Part shown: piece after piece, positions 35,108 through 47,339 of the stretch | Layout: every line of letters starts with the position of its first letter | How positions within the stretch are numbered: position 1 is the first letter of the stretch | From: Margaritifera margaritifera | Lineage: Eukaryota; Mollusca; Bivalvia; Unionida; Margaritiferidae | Assembly (NCBI GenBank): GCA_029931535.1 | Contig: JAQPZY010001517.1 | Coordinates: 3,651,321-3,715,320 of the forward strand | Direction of reading: 5' to 3' | DNA: 64,000 nt | Program-made: the position numbers and the translations under genes | The notes under the pieces: model-generated | What the model was told of the DNA's origin: nothing | Seen by the model: only the letters and a program-made list of their open reading frames with translations | Databases searched by the model: none

Positions 35108-36732
35108 AGTGTAATGACTGTGTATACTGTCAAATTTAAAGGATCTGTAAAGGACAAATGCCCAGTTAGTCACCTCGTAGTCGAATGAAACAGTAGCGAC
35201 TTTTCACAGATTAGTATCCGGGATGACGTCGATGATAATTGTGAATAGAAAAGAATTATCACCGGAAACGTGTCAGCTCATGGCAATAACAATGAGATAT
35301 TGTCTGAGTTTGTGGGCCTAAAGGTCCGACATCCAGGTGATTGTAATCGTAAATTAAAATAGTCATAACTTAAGCAAGTCTCATCATATTTTCATAACAT
35401 TTTTAGTTTGTTGAATAATTCGCCATATTTTAAAGAGAGTGTCTGTAAATATTTTGTTAACAAAATTTGATTTGATTAGAAGTTACATCCCAGTAAATAA
35501 GAGTTATCTCGGACCTGGCGATCAGATGCTTCAAAACACAAAAAATCTAACCTCTCTCTCTCATATTACCTATTTGAATAGTCGATTATTAATCCACACA
35601 GTTTGGATTTTCCCAACCCTCTGGAGGATAGTCGACTCCAGCTTTCAAATCTTCAGGCTCACACCATCTCATACGTGTACACTAAAATTAAATATACTAC
35701 CATTTATTCAGTATTTACGTAAGAAAGAAAGAGAGAAAGAAGCATACAAACAAACAGACATTTATATCGCATCCTTTGTTTTTACCTAGGCCTGAAACCC
35801 ACAGTCAGTACTATAAGACCGAAGTCAAGTTACTATACTAATGTCTTTTTTGTTTATTATTTTTATATGTAGATATATATATATTTTTTGTTTGTTTTAG
35901 ATACGGCCAGATTTAACTCTCCCAGAGAAACGTGTTCAACCTTTTATAACAATGTTGTTTACTGGAATATAGGTATTTTTGGGATGGGGTATTAAATGTA
36001 ACAGTTTGTCCACGGTCACCGTTATTCTACATGTACACGGTAAATCTAATGTAATAACTGCACGATGAGTAACGTTGTTGTGTTAAATACTGACCCTAAA
36101 AGCACATTCGCACCGAACACATTAACAAAGATACAGTACAGTATTTACAGATAAAAAAATCGATGTGCATATAGAAAGACTTTGATAGATAGAAAAGGAG
36201 GCCACAATTTAAAAGTTTAAAAATGGTTGATTATGGTAACTTTTCGAAATTATCCGTTTTAATGTACGAGACTTAATGTTTCCAGTTTAAAATTCCACAC
36301 TATTTATGAAGAAATAATGAAACAATTATTTATTTATATGGTATGTGTGGATACAGCACGTAGGTTGATGTATTGACATGCATTTGTGTGTAATAGGGAC
36401 TGGGATAAGAAAACATATGTATTAAATCGTATATCACCAGCAAAGAAATGTCATATAGATCAGCAAATTTGTAGATACCCATTCCTGATTATCTTTATTG
36501 TTACAGGGAAGGTATATGGACGGAGAGACAAATAAATCATTGAGGATGGAGGAGGGGGTAGTGTTTTTCTTTAAACGATGCCAATGCAGGTCAATCAGAA
36601 CAAATGGTTGTTTTGTTGTTGTTTTACTTCTTCAGGACGATTTTTGAACTAGATTTTTCAAGAAGTGATAAAACGCACGCACATCAACCATTGATTTGAT
36701 TCGACCATCGGCTGTTGGATTCAGATGTAAAG

Positions 36733-37229
36733 CTTAAGACCAATCCCATAATCCATTCGTCCACCGACACTTACACTGCACACCTTAAGATCAATCCCAT
36801 AATCCATTCATCCACCGACACTTACACTGCACACCTTAAGACCAATGCTATAATCCATTCGACCACCGACACTTACACTGCACACTTAAAGATCAATCCC
36901 ATAATCCATTCATCCACCGACACTTACACTGCACAGCTTAAGACCAATCCAATAATCCATCCGTCCACCGACACTTACACTTCACAGCTCAAGACCAACC
37001 CTATAATGAATTCGTTCACCGACACCGCACAGCTAAGACCAACCTTATACTACAATCGTCCACCAACACTTACACTGCACAGCTTAAGACCAACCCTATA
37101 ATACATGCGTCCATAGACACTTACAGTACACAGCTTAAGAACACACCCATACTGATTCATTCATCAACACTTACACTGCACAGCTTAAGACCAACCCTAT
37201 AATACATTCATACACCAACACTTACACCA
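36733..37229. repeat. 51-bp minisatellite (copy 2)
   Basis: Same array as 1572-2068. I see no difference between the copies. It begins at the terminal coding exon of the Cys-rich peptide gene and runs through its likely 3' UTR. Confidence 0.9.
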
Positions 37230-38522
37230 CCTAGAAAAAAAATGTACTTCTAATGTGACAGCAGATGATGCACTTAGTGTGTTCATTTTATACTTGTTCA
37301 TGCTAAGCACGATCAAAGCGTGTTTTTTTACTTACCCTAGCTCTACCTTTGTATGCCGTCGGTGAACAGCTGCATCTATTACAGTAAATAAGTTCATGCT
37401 CTCCTGGGTTCTGCATAATGTCAAATGTCAGGCAACCTGTACAAATGGTAATGAAGATGATGATCATGGTGGCAGTGGTGGTGGTGATTGTGATAATATT
37501 GATGGTGGTGGTGACAGTGATGGTAGTATTAATCATCATCAGCTGCAGCAGCACCAATAGTAGTAGGAGTAGTAGTAGTATGAGTAGTAGTAACAACAGC
37601 ACTAGCAGTAGTATTAGTAACATCGGTAGTAGTAGTGGTAGTAGTAGTAACAGCTCCAGCGACAGAAGAAAAGTAGTAGTAGTTTTGGAAGGTTTTCTAG
37701 CAGCAAAAGTAGAACTAACTTCAAGAAAAAAAGAAAGGGAAGGAGAGAAAAAGGTAATAAAAAATCAAAACTACCTTTCTGGCACGAGCATTCTGCGTCA
37801 TTTTTACTGTTGCACCATCTGTTGCTGCTGTCAACACAATGCTCACCACATTTGCATCCACTGAAGGGGAGTAAAAGGTATATTAGTCTTTGAATTATGT
37901 GATATATATGGCGATCACAAATTTAAAACATACACGAACGACCGACTTACTGCTAACAGAACAAAGTAATTGGATATATCTCTATCTATCTATATTTGAA
38001 CAATAATCAATCTACGAGTCAAACACGCAGACAGATACAGAAACTCATTTCAAAGACTTTAATTTCGTTGCTGAAAATGCATCAAATTATACTAAGTATA
38101 GAAATCAATCCAAATAGCCAACCTCTAAGCCTCTATAATGTAAAACATTGTCTCCAGTCTTTCAGAATTGCAAAGCTTTAAAAAAATGAAGACACAGCTA
38201 CTTTTTGACGATTATTTTTTATCATCATCGTTGCTTTGGGTTCAATTCGTTGAAAGTGCTTTTTGCAGAAATCACCCTTCGTTCTTTAAGTTCATTTTTT
38301 TGGCAAAGTGTTGATAATTCTTTAGATTCTAAACCATTGTTCAGAAAAAGATGCCGTGAGAGAAAATCTAAGTACATTTTGTACTGAGGTAGAAACTGAA
38401 ATAGAAGGACTGATATATTTCACAATAAACAATATACACATTTACCTTTTTGGACAAACAGAGTGTACATTCCTTATGACGAGGGCCAGTAAGAACACTG
38501 CAGCTAAACCAAATGACTTCAT
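37222..38522 (-). CDS. Secreted Cys-rich peptide gene, four coding exons, complete (copy 2)
   Basis: Exon 1 38522-38446 starts ATG and encodes the signal peptide MKSFGLAAVFLLALV.. with likely cleavage after VHS (residue 21). Exon 2 is 37860-37775, exon 3 is 37436-37336, exon 4 is 37230-37222 and ends TAA. Introns are 585, 338 and 105 bp. Donors are GTAAAT, GTAGTT and GTAAGT; acceptors end CCCTTCAG, TTGTACAG and TTTTTCTAG. Phases are 2, 1 and 0 and agree at every join. The product has 90 residues and 11 cysteines, all after the signal peptide: C23-x4-C-x1-C-x3-C-x7-C-x7-C-x1-C-x3-C-x16-C-x2-C-x1-C. Three CxC pairs (CKC, CSC, CSC) recall metal-binding or defence peptides, but I do not recognise the family; a host-defence peptide, a venom-like peptide or a matrix protein are all possible. 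The secretion call is strong. Confidence 0.75.
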
Positions 38523-38914
38523 TTTCTGGAATATAGAAAATGGGCACTGATAGAACTTGATAAACCGTTCATTTGTAAAATTGTATTTCAGACATCCTCA
38601 GTAAGGTGTCGCATTATGAAGCAGCTTCAACGTGAAAACACTCTGAACAGTGAGTAATATTATTATTAGTAAACTGCTAAGTCATAAAACTGGGTGACGG
38701 TCGGTGTGCTGAAAGAAATGAGGTTTTCATATGTCTCTCTTCTCTCGGCGAGTCATATAGTGCTTAACCTATGTTGACTAGGGACTTTTAGGCGAACTGG
38801 GTATAACTTGAATCAATAATAGAAGGTGTGGTAGGACAAAATATAGTTCTTTATCAGGCAGAATTTGCAAGTCATGACTATTTTTCTTTTGTTTGCTCTT
38901 TAATTAAATTATCA
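38344..38914. other. 571-bp segment present only in copy 2
   Basis: Copy 1 joins the flanks at 3182/3183 with a TCA microhomology. The segment contains the signal-peptide exon of the Cys-rich gene (38522-38446), its donor and the upstream intron with acceptor TATTCCAG just before the ATG. Confidence 0.95.
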
Positions 38915-39485
38915 ATATTCAATGACTGTGTAATAAACCCATCATTACGGAATAAAGTAAGGAAATAGAACTCACTCCTGGAGCAAAGGAAAAAATGATA
39001 CTCTCGTCAGATATTTTGAATCCACGCGACAAAAAAAAAGCAGATTAGTAAAAAAGAAGATACAGATACAACAAAATATCAACACAAACATAAGACAATA
39101 AACAACAATATCGATGGCATAGACAGGAGGAGAGATATGAGAAATAGAGGAAAAAATAGAAAAGAACTCTGGAAAATTACATCCTAATTATCGTATCTTC
39201 ATTATCGCAATGAAAAGAAGGAGAAAATAGAGAGATTAGCTTTAAAGACAAAATCAAAGAAGAAAAATCAACTAACCTATATCTTTTTGCTAAATAGGTT
39301 AAAGAACAATGGTTTGTGCATAAAACAAAAATGAACAACTTATGCAAAAAAGAAAACAGCAAGGAGAAGAGCCATTGACTTTGTTTCACACCGGAGAACA
39401 AAGGATTAACGCAGAGTGTGAGGGCGGCACACCAATTGACCATCTTATAGAACAGTAGATTTCTGACTACTAAAATTACATCCGA

Positions 39486-39505
39486 GATAGATAGATAGAT
39501 AGATA
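39486..39505. repeat. (GATA)n microsatellite, short allele
   Basis: Five units against about eleven in copy 1. Confidence 0.9.
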
Positions 39506-39637
39506 AAGAGATAACAATGATGAGGACAGATGTATAATTACCTCTGTGTATTATGATCGTCCTCTCTGATGCTGTGCTAAATCAGAACACTAACAATCTG
39601 AAGGTTTCCCAACTTCGTGGCCACACTCCTATGTGAC

Positions 39638-39646
39638 ACTATATAT
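39638..39646 (-). promoter_or_regulatory. Possible TATA box of the Cys-rich gene (copy 2)
   Basis: The minus strand reads TATATATAG, with a candidate non-coding exon downstream ending at a GTAATT donor (about 39541). It would splice to the acceptor TTCTATATTCCAG three bases before the ATG at 38522. Tentative. Confidence 0.35.
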
Positions 39647-39807
39647 ACAAATACCCAGACAGACAGAGAGAAACAGTTGGGTAGGGTCTTTGTAAACATG
39701 TTTACCTTAAAAGTATAGTCCCATATCCTCGGGGAATACTTTTGCATTTGTTGTAAACATGTTTACCATAAACCTAATACCCCATTTCCACACGGAGTAT
39801 CACTTGG

Positions 39808-40613
39808 AAGTAGTAATATGTGGGAACTTGGGGTCAAAATGGGCTGTTGGGGTCATACGGGAAATTAACATGAAATGGGTACTTGGGGGTCAAATGTGTT
39901 TATAGGGTCAAATGGTACGAGTGTTAGAAGTGGCTGACCTCAATTGGAGTGACATGATAATATTGTTAGAGTTGACCTCAATATGCGCCACTATAGGTAC
40001 CTACGGCGCCCATATACTTACATTGCTGTGGCGATATGAGGTCAAGTGATAATTATAGTGGCAATAGATTTAACATGGGAATGGGTTTATAGAGTCAAAA
40101 GTGTTTATAGGTTCAAAATTGTGTATAGGGTCATACGCGAAATCCTATGTTAAAATGGTTTCATAGGTTTAACATGGGGATGGTATTATAGGGTGAAAAG
40201 TGTTTATGAGGTCATACGGGAATGGTGGTGTTAAAATGAAGATCTACAATACAACACACCAGCTATACTATCCAGCACCCCTTTTTTATGACTATCTAAA
40301 AACATCATATATACCATCCAGCAACCGCTTTTTGATTACAATCCAGCACTTATAGGGGTCTACGGGAATTTAACATGGGGACATGTATGGGTGTCTACGA
40401 GAATGTAACATGCGAATAGTTATCTACTATCCAATTACTTAGTTATCTACTATCCAATACGCCATACACACTATCCCAAATGTCCACACCTACCATCAGA
40501 CGAAAAGGGTACGATGTGAAAGAAGGGATGAAATCACACAAACATACTATCCAACACTCACTTTTTGATATACTATCCAAAATCGACTTATTACTATCCA
40601 ACACCCACTTTTT
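39808..40613. other. Copy 2-specific segment made of interspersed repeats
   Basis: Replaces the 2.8-kb copy 1 segment. Much of 39780-40460 is the reverse complement of the element seen at 11431-11600 and 26041-26140 (GTGTTTATAGGGTC, CATAGGTTTAACATGGG). The remainder holds short repeated phrases such as ACTATCCAACACCC. No gene seen. Confidence 0.75.
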
Positions 40614-41221
40614 GATTACTATCCAACACGCTGTGGGAGTCATCCACACCTCCGACACTTGCTAACCAACCGAAAAGGGTAGGAGTACTTTACACACATT
40701 ATACTTACATTCACACAAATCTACTATCTCATCACAGTGGTAGGATCTAAAAGAAGGGGATGAAATAGACACACACTATCATATACAAACAAGGGTAGAC
40801 TGGGGATTTGAAGCACGGACGTGATGGAAAATGTCCCCTCCGATTCGGTACGCGGACGTGAAAGAAAACATGACCCAGATCGATAGACAGAAATGTGAAA
40901 GAGTAGGTTCATAAGATCGATAGAGAGATGTGAAAGAGCATGTGCATACAATTTTTTCAATAAAATAAACAAGACAATACCATTTTTCAAACATTTTTAA
41001 AAAGAAGAAGCTTCTCTAACTCAAAATACAAACAAACAATATTAAACATGAACGTATCTACAGGGTTAACAACGTTGTGATGTCAAACTGAACTTCCAAT
41101 GATCTAAGACATTTTGCCATCGATGCACACGTCGTTTCTGAGTTAAAAGACAAGAAATAACTATCATGTTCACACCAAAAAACATTTTTCTATTTTATCA
41201 TCTTTTCTAGAGTACACACAA

Positions 41222-41692
41222 TCAAAAGAAGGCACTAAATGGATACGTTCTCAATTCACACTTCACTTTCTCCTTGAAAATATCTCTCAAGTAAGTCGAT
41301 GAACGACGGGCAGCCTCTGTACTCTGTTGCAAGAAAGCTTCGATGCGTTCGGTCTCCAGAGAAGTTAATGAAGGTAAGGAATGATCCTGCAACTCTTTAT
41401 ACCACTCTCTCAAACTATGCCTTTATGATATCCTATCCCATGCGTTGTCAAGATATTGTGCCAACTTTTCTTCTACACTCATCATGTAGATTTTGGTATT
41501 TCGATCACACGTATAATAATCATTACTGTTCGTTTGTGTGATTTCTTCAGCTAACTTCTTATCAAAATAGAAGACCAACTGTTTTTCTTGTTCTGGCCAT
41601 CTTGGCATCATGACTATAGTGTCTTCATCTTCATCTTCTTCTGTATAGAAACCATCATCATCGCCTATCTCCATAGATTCGTCGTGTTGCAT
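41222..41692 (-). pseudogene. Acidic protein gene, one in-frame stop (copy 2)
   Basis: Same two-part frame as 7521-7991, with the same TAA between the parts. Few substitutions (HDES for HEES, H for N in ELQDHSLPS, E for L in ERIEAFL). The shared stop shows the break predates the split of the copies. Confidence 0.5.
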
Positions 41693-41700
41693 CTTTTCTT

Positions 41701-42465
41701 CTAATAATCTAGAATCACTTCTCTCAAACTGATGATTTCCAGGGTATTGTCAAATTCTGCATACAAGGTAACATTCACTGTGTTGACTAGAGCTGTGGCA
41801 AACGTTTTCACTTCCACTCATCGCACATTATATGTGGCTGTCATTCTGCTCAAAGTTTGAAATGTCGTTGGCTACTTTAGGAAACACTTCTACACAGCGC
41901 ACGTAAAGTCTGGCTTCTTCGATGATGCTTTTGTACTGGTTCGCATTAGCTATCAAATGGAAGACGGTAATACTGCGATTCAGTCTCAAGAGTACATCCA
42001 CTCTGTTCAATAAATACTTGTCTTGCAACCTATTGTCCAAATGCAAACGATCCATCAGTTCAAAAGTGCGCTTTGTCTGATTTTCTTTCGACGTACGTTA
42101 AATCCAACATTGTGAGGATTGTCATCTGCAGTCAACGCTGTGTCGTTGAACTTGTCCAAGGTGTCAGGTTTCCATATCACGGAAGCATCCAGATGGGTGT
42201 TCTTGGCTTCTTGTCCGTACGTCACAAAATTTTTCCAAGTACGCTTGGTAAGGGTAAGTATCCATACTGATGCTGACCAGTTTGTTATTCAAGTACAAAT
42301 CCACTCCGCTGAACAACGAATGCATGAAATTATTGACGGGAGCTACACTGTCATCGGCACCAGGATTGGTGTTGTCCATTTTGAGTACTTTGAGTTTTAG
42401 GCGCAAGTGACTGCTATTCAGATCGATGTTTTCTTCGGTTTGTCCTTTGACTTCAAACTCTCAAC
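41701..42465 (-). pseudogene. Decayed virus-like capsid-type gene with a 397-bp deletion (copy 2)
   Basis: Same gene as 8000-9160 but lacking 397 bp (copy 1 bases 8103-8499), joined at AAAC microhomology (41799-41802). This removes the third quarter of the coding region. One added base near 42222 (ACGTCACAAAA for ACGTCCAAAA) shifts the N-terminal frame too. It still shows VNNFMHSLFSGVDLYL and QDKYLLNRVDVLL. More damaged than copy 1. Confidence 0.75.
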
Positions 42466-45400
42466 CTTATATGTGTCACTACAAAAATGTCTATCCGATG
42501 TTTGTCGTTTGTAAAACACACACTTGCAACTTTACCAGAAATCTTAAATTCATAAAAGCCCCCAAATGCACTAGCTTGGAGAAAAAAAAGGTCACTAAAT
42601 ATTGTAGCCTTCTCTCTCTGCCTATGTGAGTGTGTATTCAAAAGTAACAATTTTTTTTGTTGTCACTTTCAAAACGGGAGCCGATAAATGTTACAGTTCA
42701 CTATTTAGCATGGCGAGAATAAATGTAACAGGAGACGAATACTTTACATGATTGCAAATTCACTCTAGTCTGTCTGCACTGCAATGGTAAAAAAGCCAGA
42801 TCATAGGCATTATTTTGCCACACTACCTAGAGCAAAACACTTTGTCACTCAGTATACGTAATTTGATTGGCTAAAAAAATTTCTTACCGTGTTCGCTTGA
42901 AATCGGCTACAGTCGCAATTGACACAGTGAGAAGATTAGACGTGTTTTTCTGCATCTGACCGTTAGTCGCGTTTCAGAATATAAGCTAATGCACAACCCA
43001 ATCGTACAATTTGTGATCAATGAAAATTGTGTCAGTCTTAGGTCAAAATAAATCACGGAATGTTTAGATGTAATATTTTGTGAGAACGTTACAACTACGT
43101 TTTCGACAGAAGAATTTTAGTAGACTATGTCTCCAATTCAATCTTGTGATACTTTACAAAAAAGGTGGATTGTTCCGATCGATGTAATTTTTTAAATGGG
43201 ATGTGTTTTTTTTAAAATTTCATGAGGAAAATATACCATAACAAACGTAAGTGCCTTGATATTTTTTAAAGTAGGAATAAAACACCTCTCTCTCTCCGTC
43301 GTAATGTCATTCTATCTCTGTTTCAAAAGCCTACACATACGCACACTAAATTTCTTATAAAATGATTTAGATTGAAATCATAATGGTATATGTTCCCGTC
43401 TTTTAAGATACCTCTCTAAAAATGTTGGCAGTAGTCACAATGATTACGTGAAATGTTACTTCAGTTTTGTAAATTTTTCAAAAACTTGCACCACTAAAAC
43501 TTTGTAGAACGATTTTTTCTTCAATTTGTAAATTTCATGGATTATATAAAATCTTGAGTTAAGTTGTGCTTGTGCATGTCAGATAGCTTTGTGTATGGGT
43601 AATCCTAATTTGGCACTGCAAATGTCTCACGAGAAACATTTCTGACATTAGATCTACCTTTTTCAGAAAAACAAAGACTAGAGTATGACCGTCTTATTCT
43701 GCGCTCTCATTCTAGAGCCAAAACATGCGTTAAGTAAAAATGTAACAATGTAGGCCCTATTTTCAGTCAGTCAATTTCAGACTGTCGATAAAACAAGATG
43801 TGTTTTTACTGTTACTCCCGTCTATGGTTTAGGCAATGTTTTAACATTGTTTGTAGCCGCAAGGCGTGTGCAGCAAAACATGACATATATCTAAGTCATT
43901 CGACAAGAAATATAACACTACTTTTTTTAAACTGATGAATGCAACAAAAAAAAATTGCCAGTGAACATTTCTATCATAGAATTTACCCTTGTCTTCAGAA
44001 ACTCATAAAAAGGGTAATCTTCTTTCTGTTTGTGGCAAACCATAGGTTTTGAAAAATATTACTACGTTCATTTGACAATATTTCATTGTGTGCACTATGC
44101 TCACAGTAGCTAAAGATGCTATTCGCGTGACTAGGTCAATCAGTGCGACACGGCGTGTATGCAGGGCAGTAGATTCTAACCATTACTAGCTTTTAGTACG
44201 TAAATGTGTAGAAATTAATGTTTATCTTTTTTATTATATAAGAATGTTCAAGTGATGCTACTTTCTGTGATCTATGCTCACAGTAGGTCAAAATAGTCAA
44301 CGAGTCAGGTTAACGGTCAATAGAAAAGTGGTTTTGTGAACATTCTGGTTATCTATTTTCTTTAGCTCAGAAACGTAGTGTGCATCGATGGCAAAATGAC
44401 ACTGTACTAAATGATTGGAGCTCTAGTCTTACGTTACAAACGTTGTCAACCTTGAATCATTGCCAATGTTTGTATGTTTGTGTATGTGCTCGTGCATGTC
44501 TTTCAGAAAAAACTAAAACTTAAAACCCCTTCTCTTGTGATAGTATTTAAGGGTATAGTAGTGTGTCCATAAACACTCCTACCGATGCCTACCTGTGTGA
44601 GATTGTATAGTATGTTTGTGTGAGGGTATAGCTCCTATCCTTTTGTTGGAGTGTAGTGGTGTGTATTTGGATTGTAATCAAAGAGAGGGTGCTGGATTGT
44701 AGTGGCTCTGTTTGGATAGTATTAACATTACCATTCCCTTTTGTCCCTATAAACACTTTTGACCCTATAATCCCATCCCCATGTTAAACCTATGAAACCA
44801 TTTTAACATAGGATTTCGCGTATGACCCTATAAACACTTTCGACCCTATAAATCCATTCCCATGTTAAACCTATGGCAACAATAATTATCATTTGACCTC
44901 ATATCGCCACAGCAATGTAAGTCTAATTATGAACTATAATGTTTTACGGATTGTGCAAATGTTACCAGGAATTTATATGTATTGTAATTGTAGTATTGTT
45001 AAAACGACTTGCTGCCAACTTCATGCTCCATGATAATTAATTTAGAAAAAACATACCTTTAAGTTACAAAACATGATATTTTGATATTTAAGGTTCAAAC
45101 ATTTAATAATTTGTCTTTACGACAAAACCATTTCGCTATTAGTTCGAAATAGTGAATTCTTACCATATTCTAAGTACATTTTGGCTATCTTTGGCTCATT
45201 CGATGTTTAATTACTTGCATCTTAGTTTAAAAGACAGAAATTACAGAATCGTATGAAGTTGGTAGGCTTTGAATAAATATAATAAAATTGTATGTGTATT
45301 TCTATATCTAGAATATATAACTTCAAGTGTAATTCCTTTATTGAGTGTTGTTTGATTTTAATAAAAGTTCCTACGCCTTTGGATCTTGGAGTTCTGATTT

Positions 45401-45733
45401 TCCTTTTGCAGTTCGAAGCAGGTACACCTCTCGCAGCCCAACGATGTAACCATCGCACATCGGAAGGAGTGACACCTCCGCAATGGGGCGGCCAGAATGA
45501 TCTCTTTCGTTCTCAAGAGTGATCATCAATAAAAGGGACAAAAGCAAAGGGAAACTACCATACAAGTGGTGGTGCCGAAAAACATTCATTATAAATGATG
45601 ACTCATTCTTATCATAATAAGTGGTGAAACAATTCTCAACATAATAGATCCGTCCAGTCTTGTACGGCAGGCGGAGCTGATATTCTGAGCAAAGACATCG
45701 GACATGTTGCAGTGCCTTAAGACCGCCTTTAAC
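42466..45733. other. About 3.2 kb without recognised genes (copy 2)
   Basis: Equivalent of 9161-12420, including the interspersed repeat at about 44741-44910. Scattered substitutions and one-base indels against copy 1. Confidence 0.6.
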
Positions 45734-46118
45734 TTAAGCACTGATCAGATCCAGGAAATGGAATGTCTCGGTAGAAGCCTCATCTACAACCTGCATCGCC
45801 TGAGAGCAAGAATTTCAACTTCTACTACTTCCACCTGCACTTAATAAAAATGTATTCTCAGTACAATATTCCTGCTACATTCCCATTAACAATGTACATA
45901 TTTCAAAGTTAAAAGTATGATCACATTCACTTCCTCAACATTGCAACCAGTCCCCGTTATGAATACAAATGTATATATTTATTTATAATCAGTGGATTAT
46001 TCTATTATACAATGAAGTCGTTTATATTAGTTCTTATGTGAAAAAAGAAGGTACATGTGTAGTATCACACTAATCCTCCACCACCTCCACAACCATATTA
46101 TTTTATTCGTGTGTGTGT

Positions 46119-46202
<84 letters not shown>

Positions 46203-46771
46203 TATTAATTACCCAGACAGAACACCCAGAATATGAAATCTGGGTTCCTCCTATAAAATACCGGAGGGTATTACAGTCGTCAACGACAACAACATGGCTA
46301 CTTAAATACATGTAATGATTTTTCTCCACTGAAAATCAAATGAGTGCATCTGGCTTTTAGATTACGGTTTTGTCAATCTCCGTCAGCAAAGCATCAAAAG
46401 CGAGGCCACATGCCTGGTCAATAAAGCCCTGATAGATAATTTAAAAAAACAATGTTCTATTGATCATGTATACAAATGAATAGCATCAATCACAATCAGA
46501 TAAGAAGCAAATACACATCATTTTTCTTAAATGGCTTACAAGCATTTATATATATTTAGATATTAATATTTGGCCTTAAAAGCTGGCTCTTTTTTTATCG
46601 AGCAAAACGACTTCAGATTGTCCTAATGTCAACCCTGATCTGTGTCAGGTATTGTTTTAACCTCGCATGCCTTTGGGACATTTTCCGGTTCTTTGTCTCA
46701 CAGATAAACCAATCTGATTAAAATCAGATTTCCACTGTTCTATGTAGGACTCCATGTATGACTGTGGAGAT
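45734..46771 (-). CDS. Weak candidate multi-exon minus-strand gene (copy 2)
   Basis: Blocks 46771-46662, 46328-46213 and 45799-45734 match those of 12423-13412, with the same splice sites. The (TA)n tract in the second intron is expanded to about 70 bases. No coding difference was noticed, so the copies give no evidence for or against selection. Confidence 0.25.
46131..46200. repeat. (TA)n microsatellite, long allele
   Basis: About 70 bases against about 22 in copy 1 (12820-12841). Confidence 0.95.
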
Positions 46772-47093
46772 CTGAATTTAATCATTTGAATAATAAGCTT
46801 ACAACAGTATATGATAACCGCAATTAATCTGTTCTGGTGTGTGTCAGAAATTTAGCAGGTAAATACATTACCAAGTTTCGGTTTTATGGAGACGGTGGGT
46901 TAGCCTACAATTGAAATTTGGGATCGAAATTAGTTTCGATATTCGGAGTTGAGAGGTCTCGGTTTACTGGGAAAAAATGATGATATTAAAGAAGGAAAAA
47001 TTCGGGATTACCCAACAATTTCGGTCTTGAGTGGATTCCTTTATACTGAGGTTTCGGTTTTAGGAGTTTCACTTGAGAATCGAACCCGGTTTT

Positions 47094-47189
47094 GAGGAGA
47101 TTCACTTTAGATTCGAACCCGGGTACGCGGGTAATGGCACCCATCGCGTTGCCTGTAAGCATTAACCCCTGTACCATCTCGACCATGCA
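47094..47189 (-). mobile_element. tRNA-derived SINE head (copy 2)
   Basis: Same A-box and B-box as 13735-13830, without change in either box. Confidence 0.6.
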
Positions 47190-47339
47190 CACATCGCCAA
47201 AAATGATGCTACAAAGTCGCTGGTATAGTCATTCGTGCGTAGCAGACACACCCGCATGTCTACTGAGTGATTAATTCTCATCTAAGTGCACAGTCACTCC
47301 TACGGAGCCCCGGAGAGGACATGAGGTGAAAAATACTAT

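Larger units (their letters stand above)
1..35161 (+). repeat. Copy 1 of a ~35-kb direct duplication
   Basis: Base 1 onward is repeated from 35162 in the same orientation. The offset is 35161 at the start, 35732 after a 571-bp segment absent here, 33703 after the non-homologous stretch at 4105-6910, 33304 after a 397-bp segment absent from copy 2, and about 33.3-33.7 kb further on. I see no difference over roughly the first 2.2 kb, then scattered substitutions and microsatellite length changes. The left limit lies outside the window. Confidence 0.97.
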
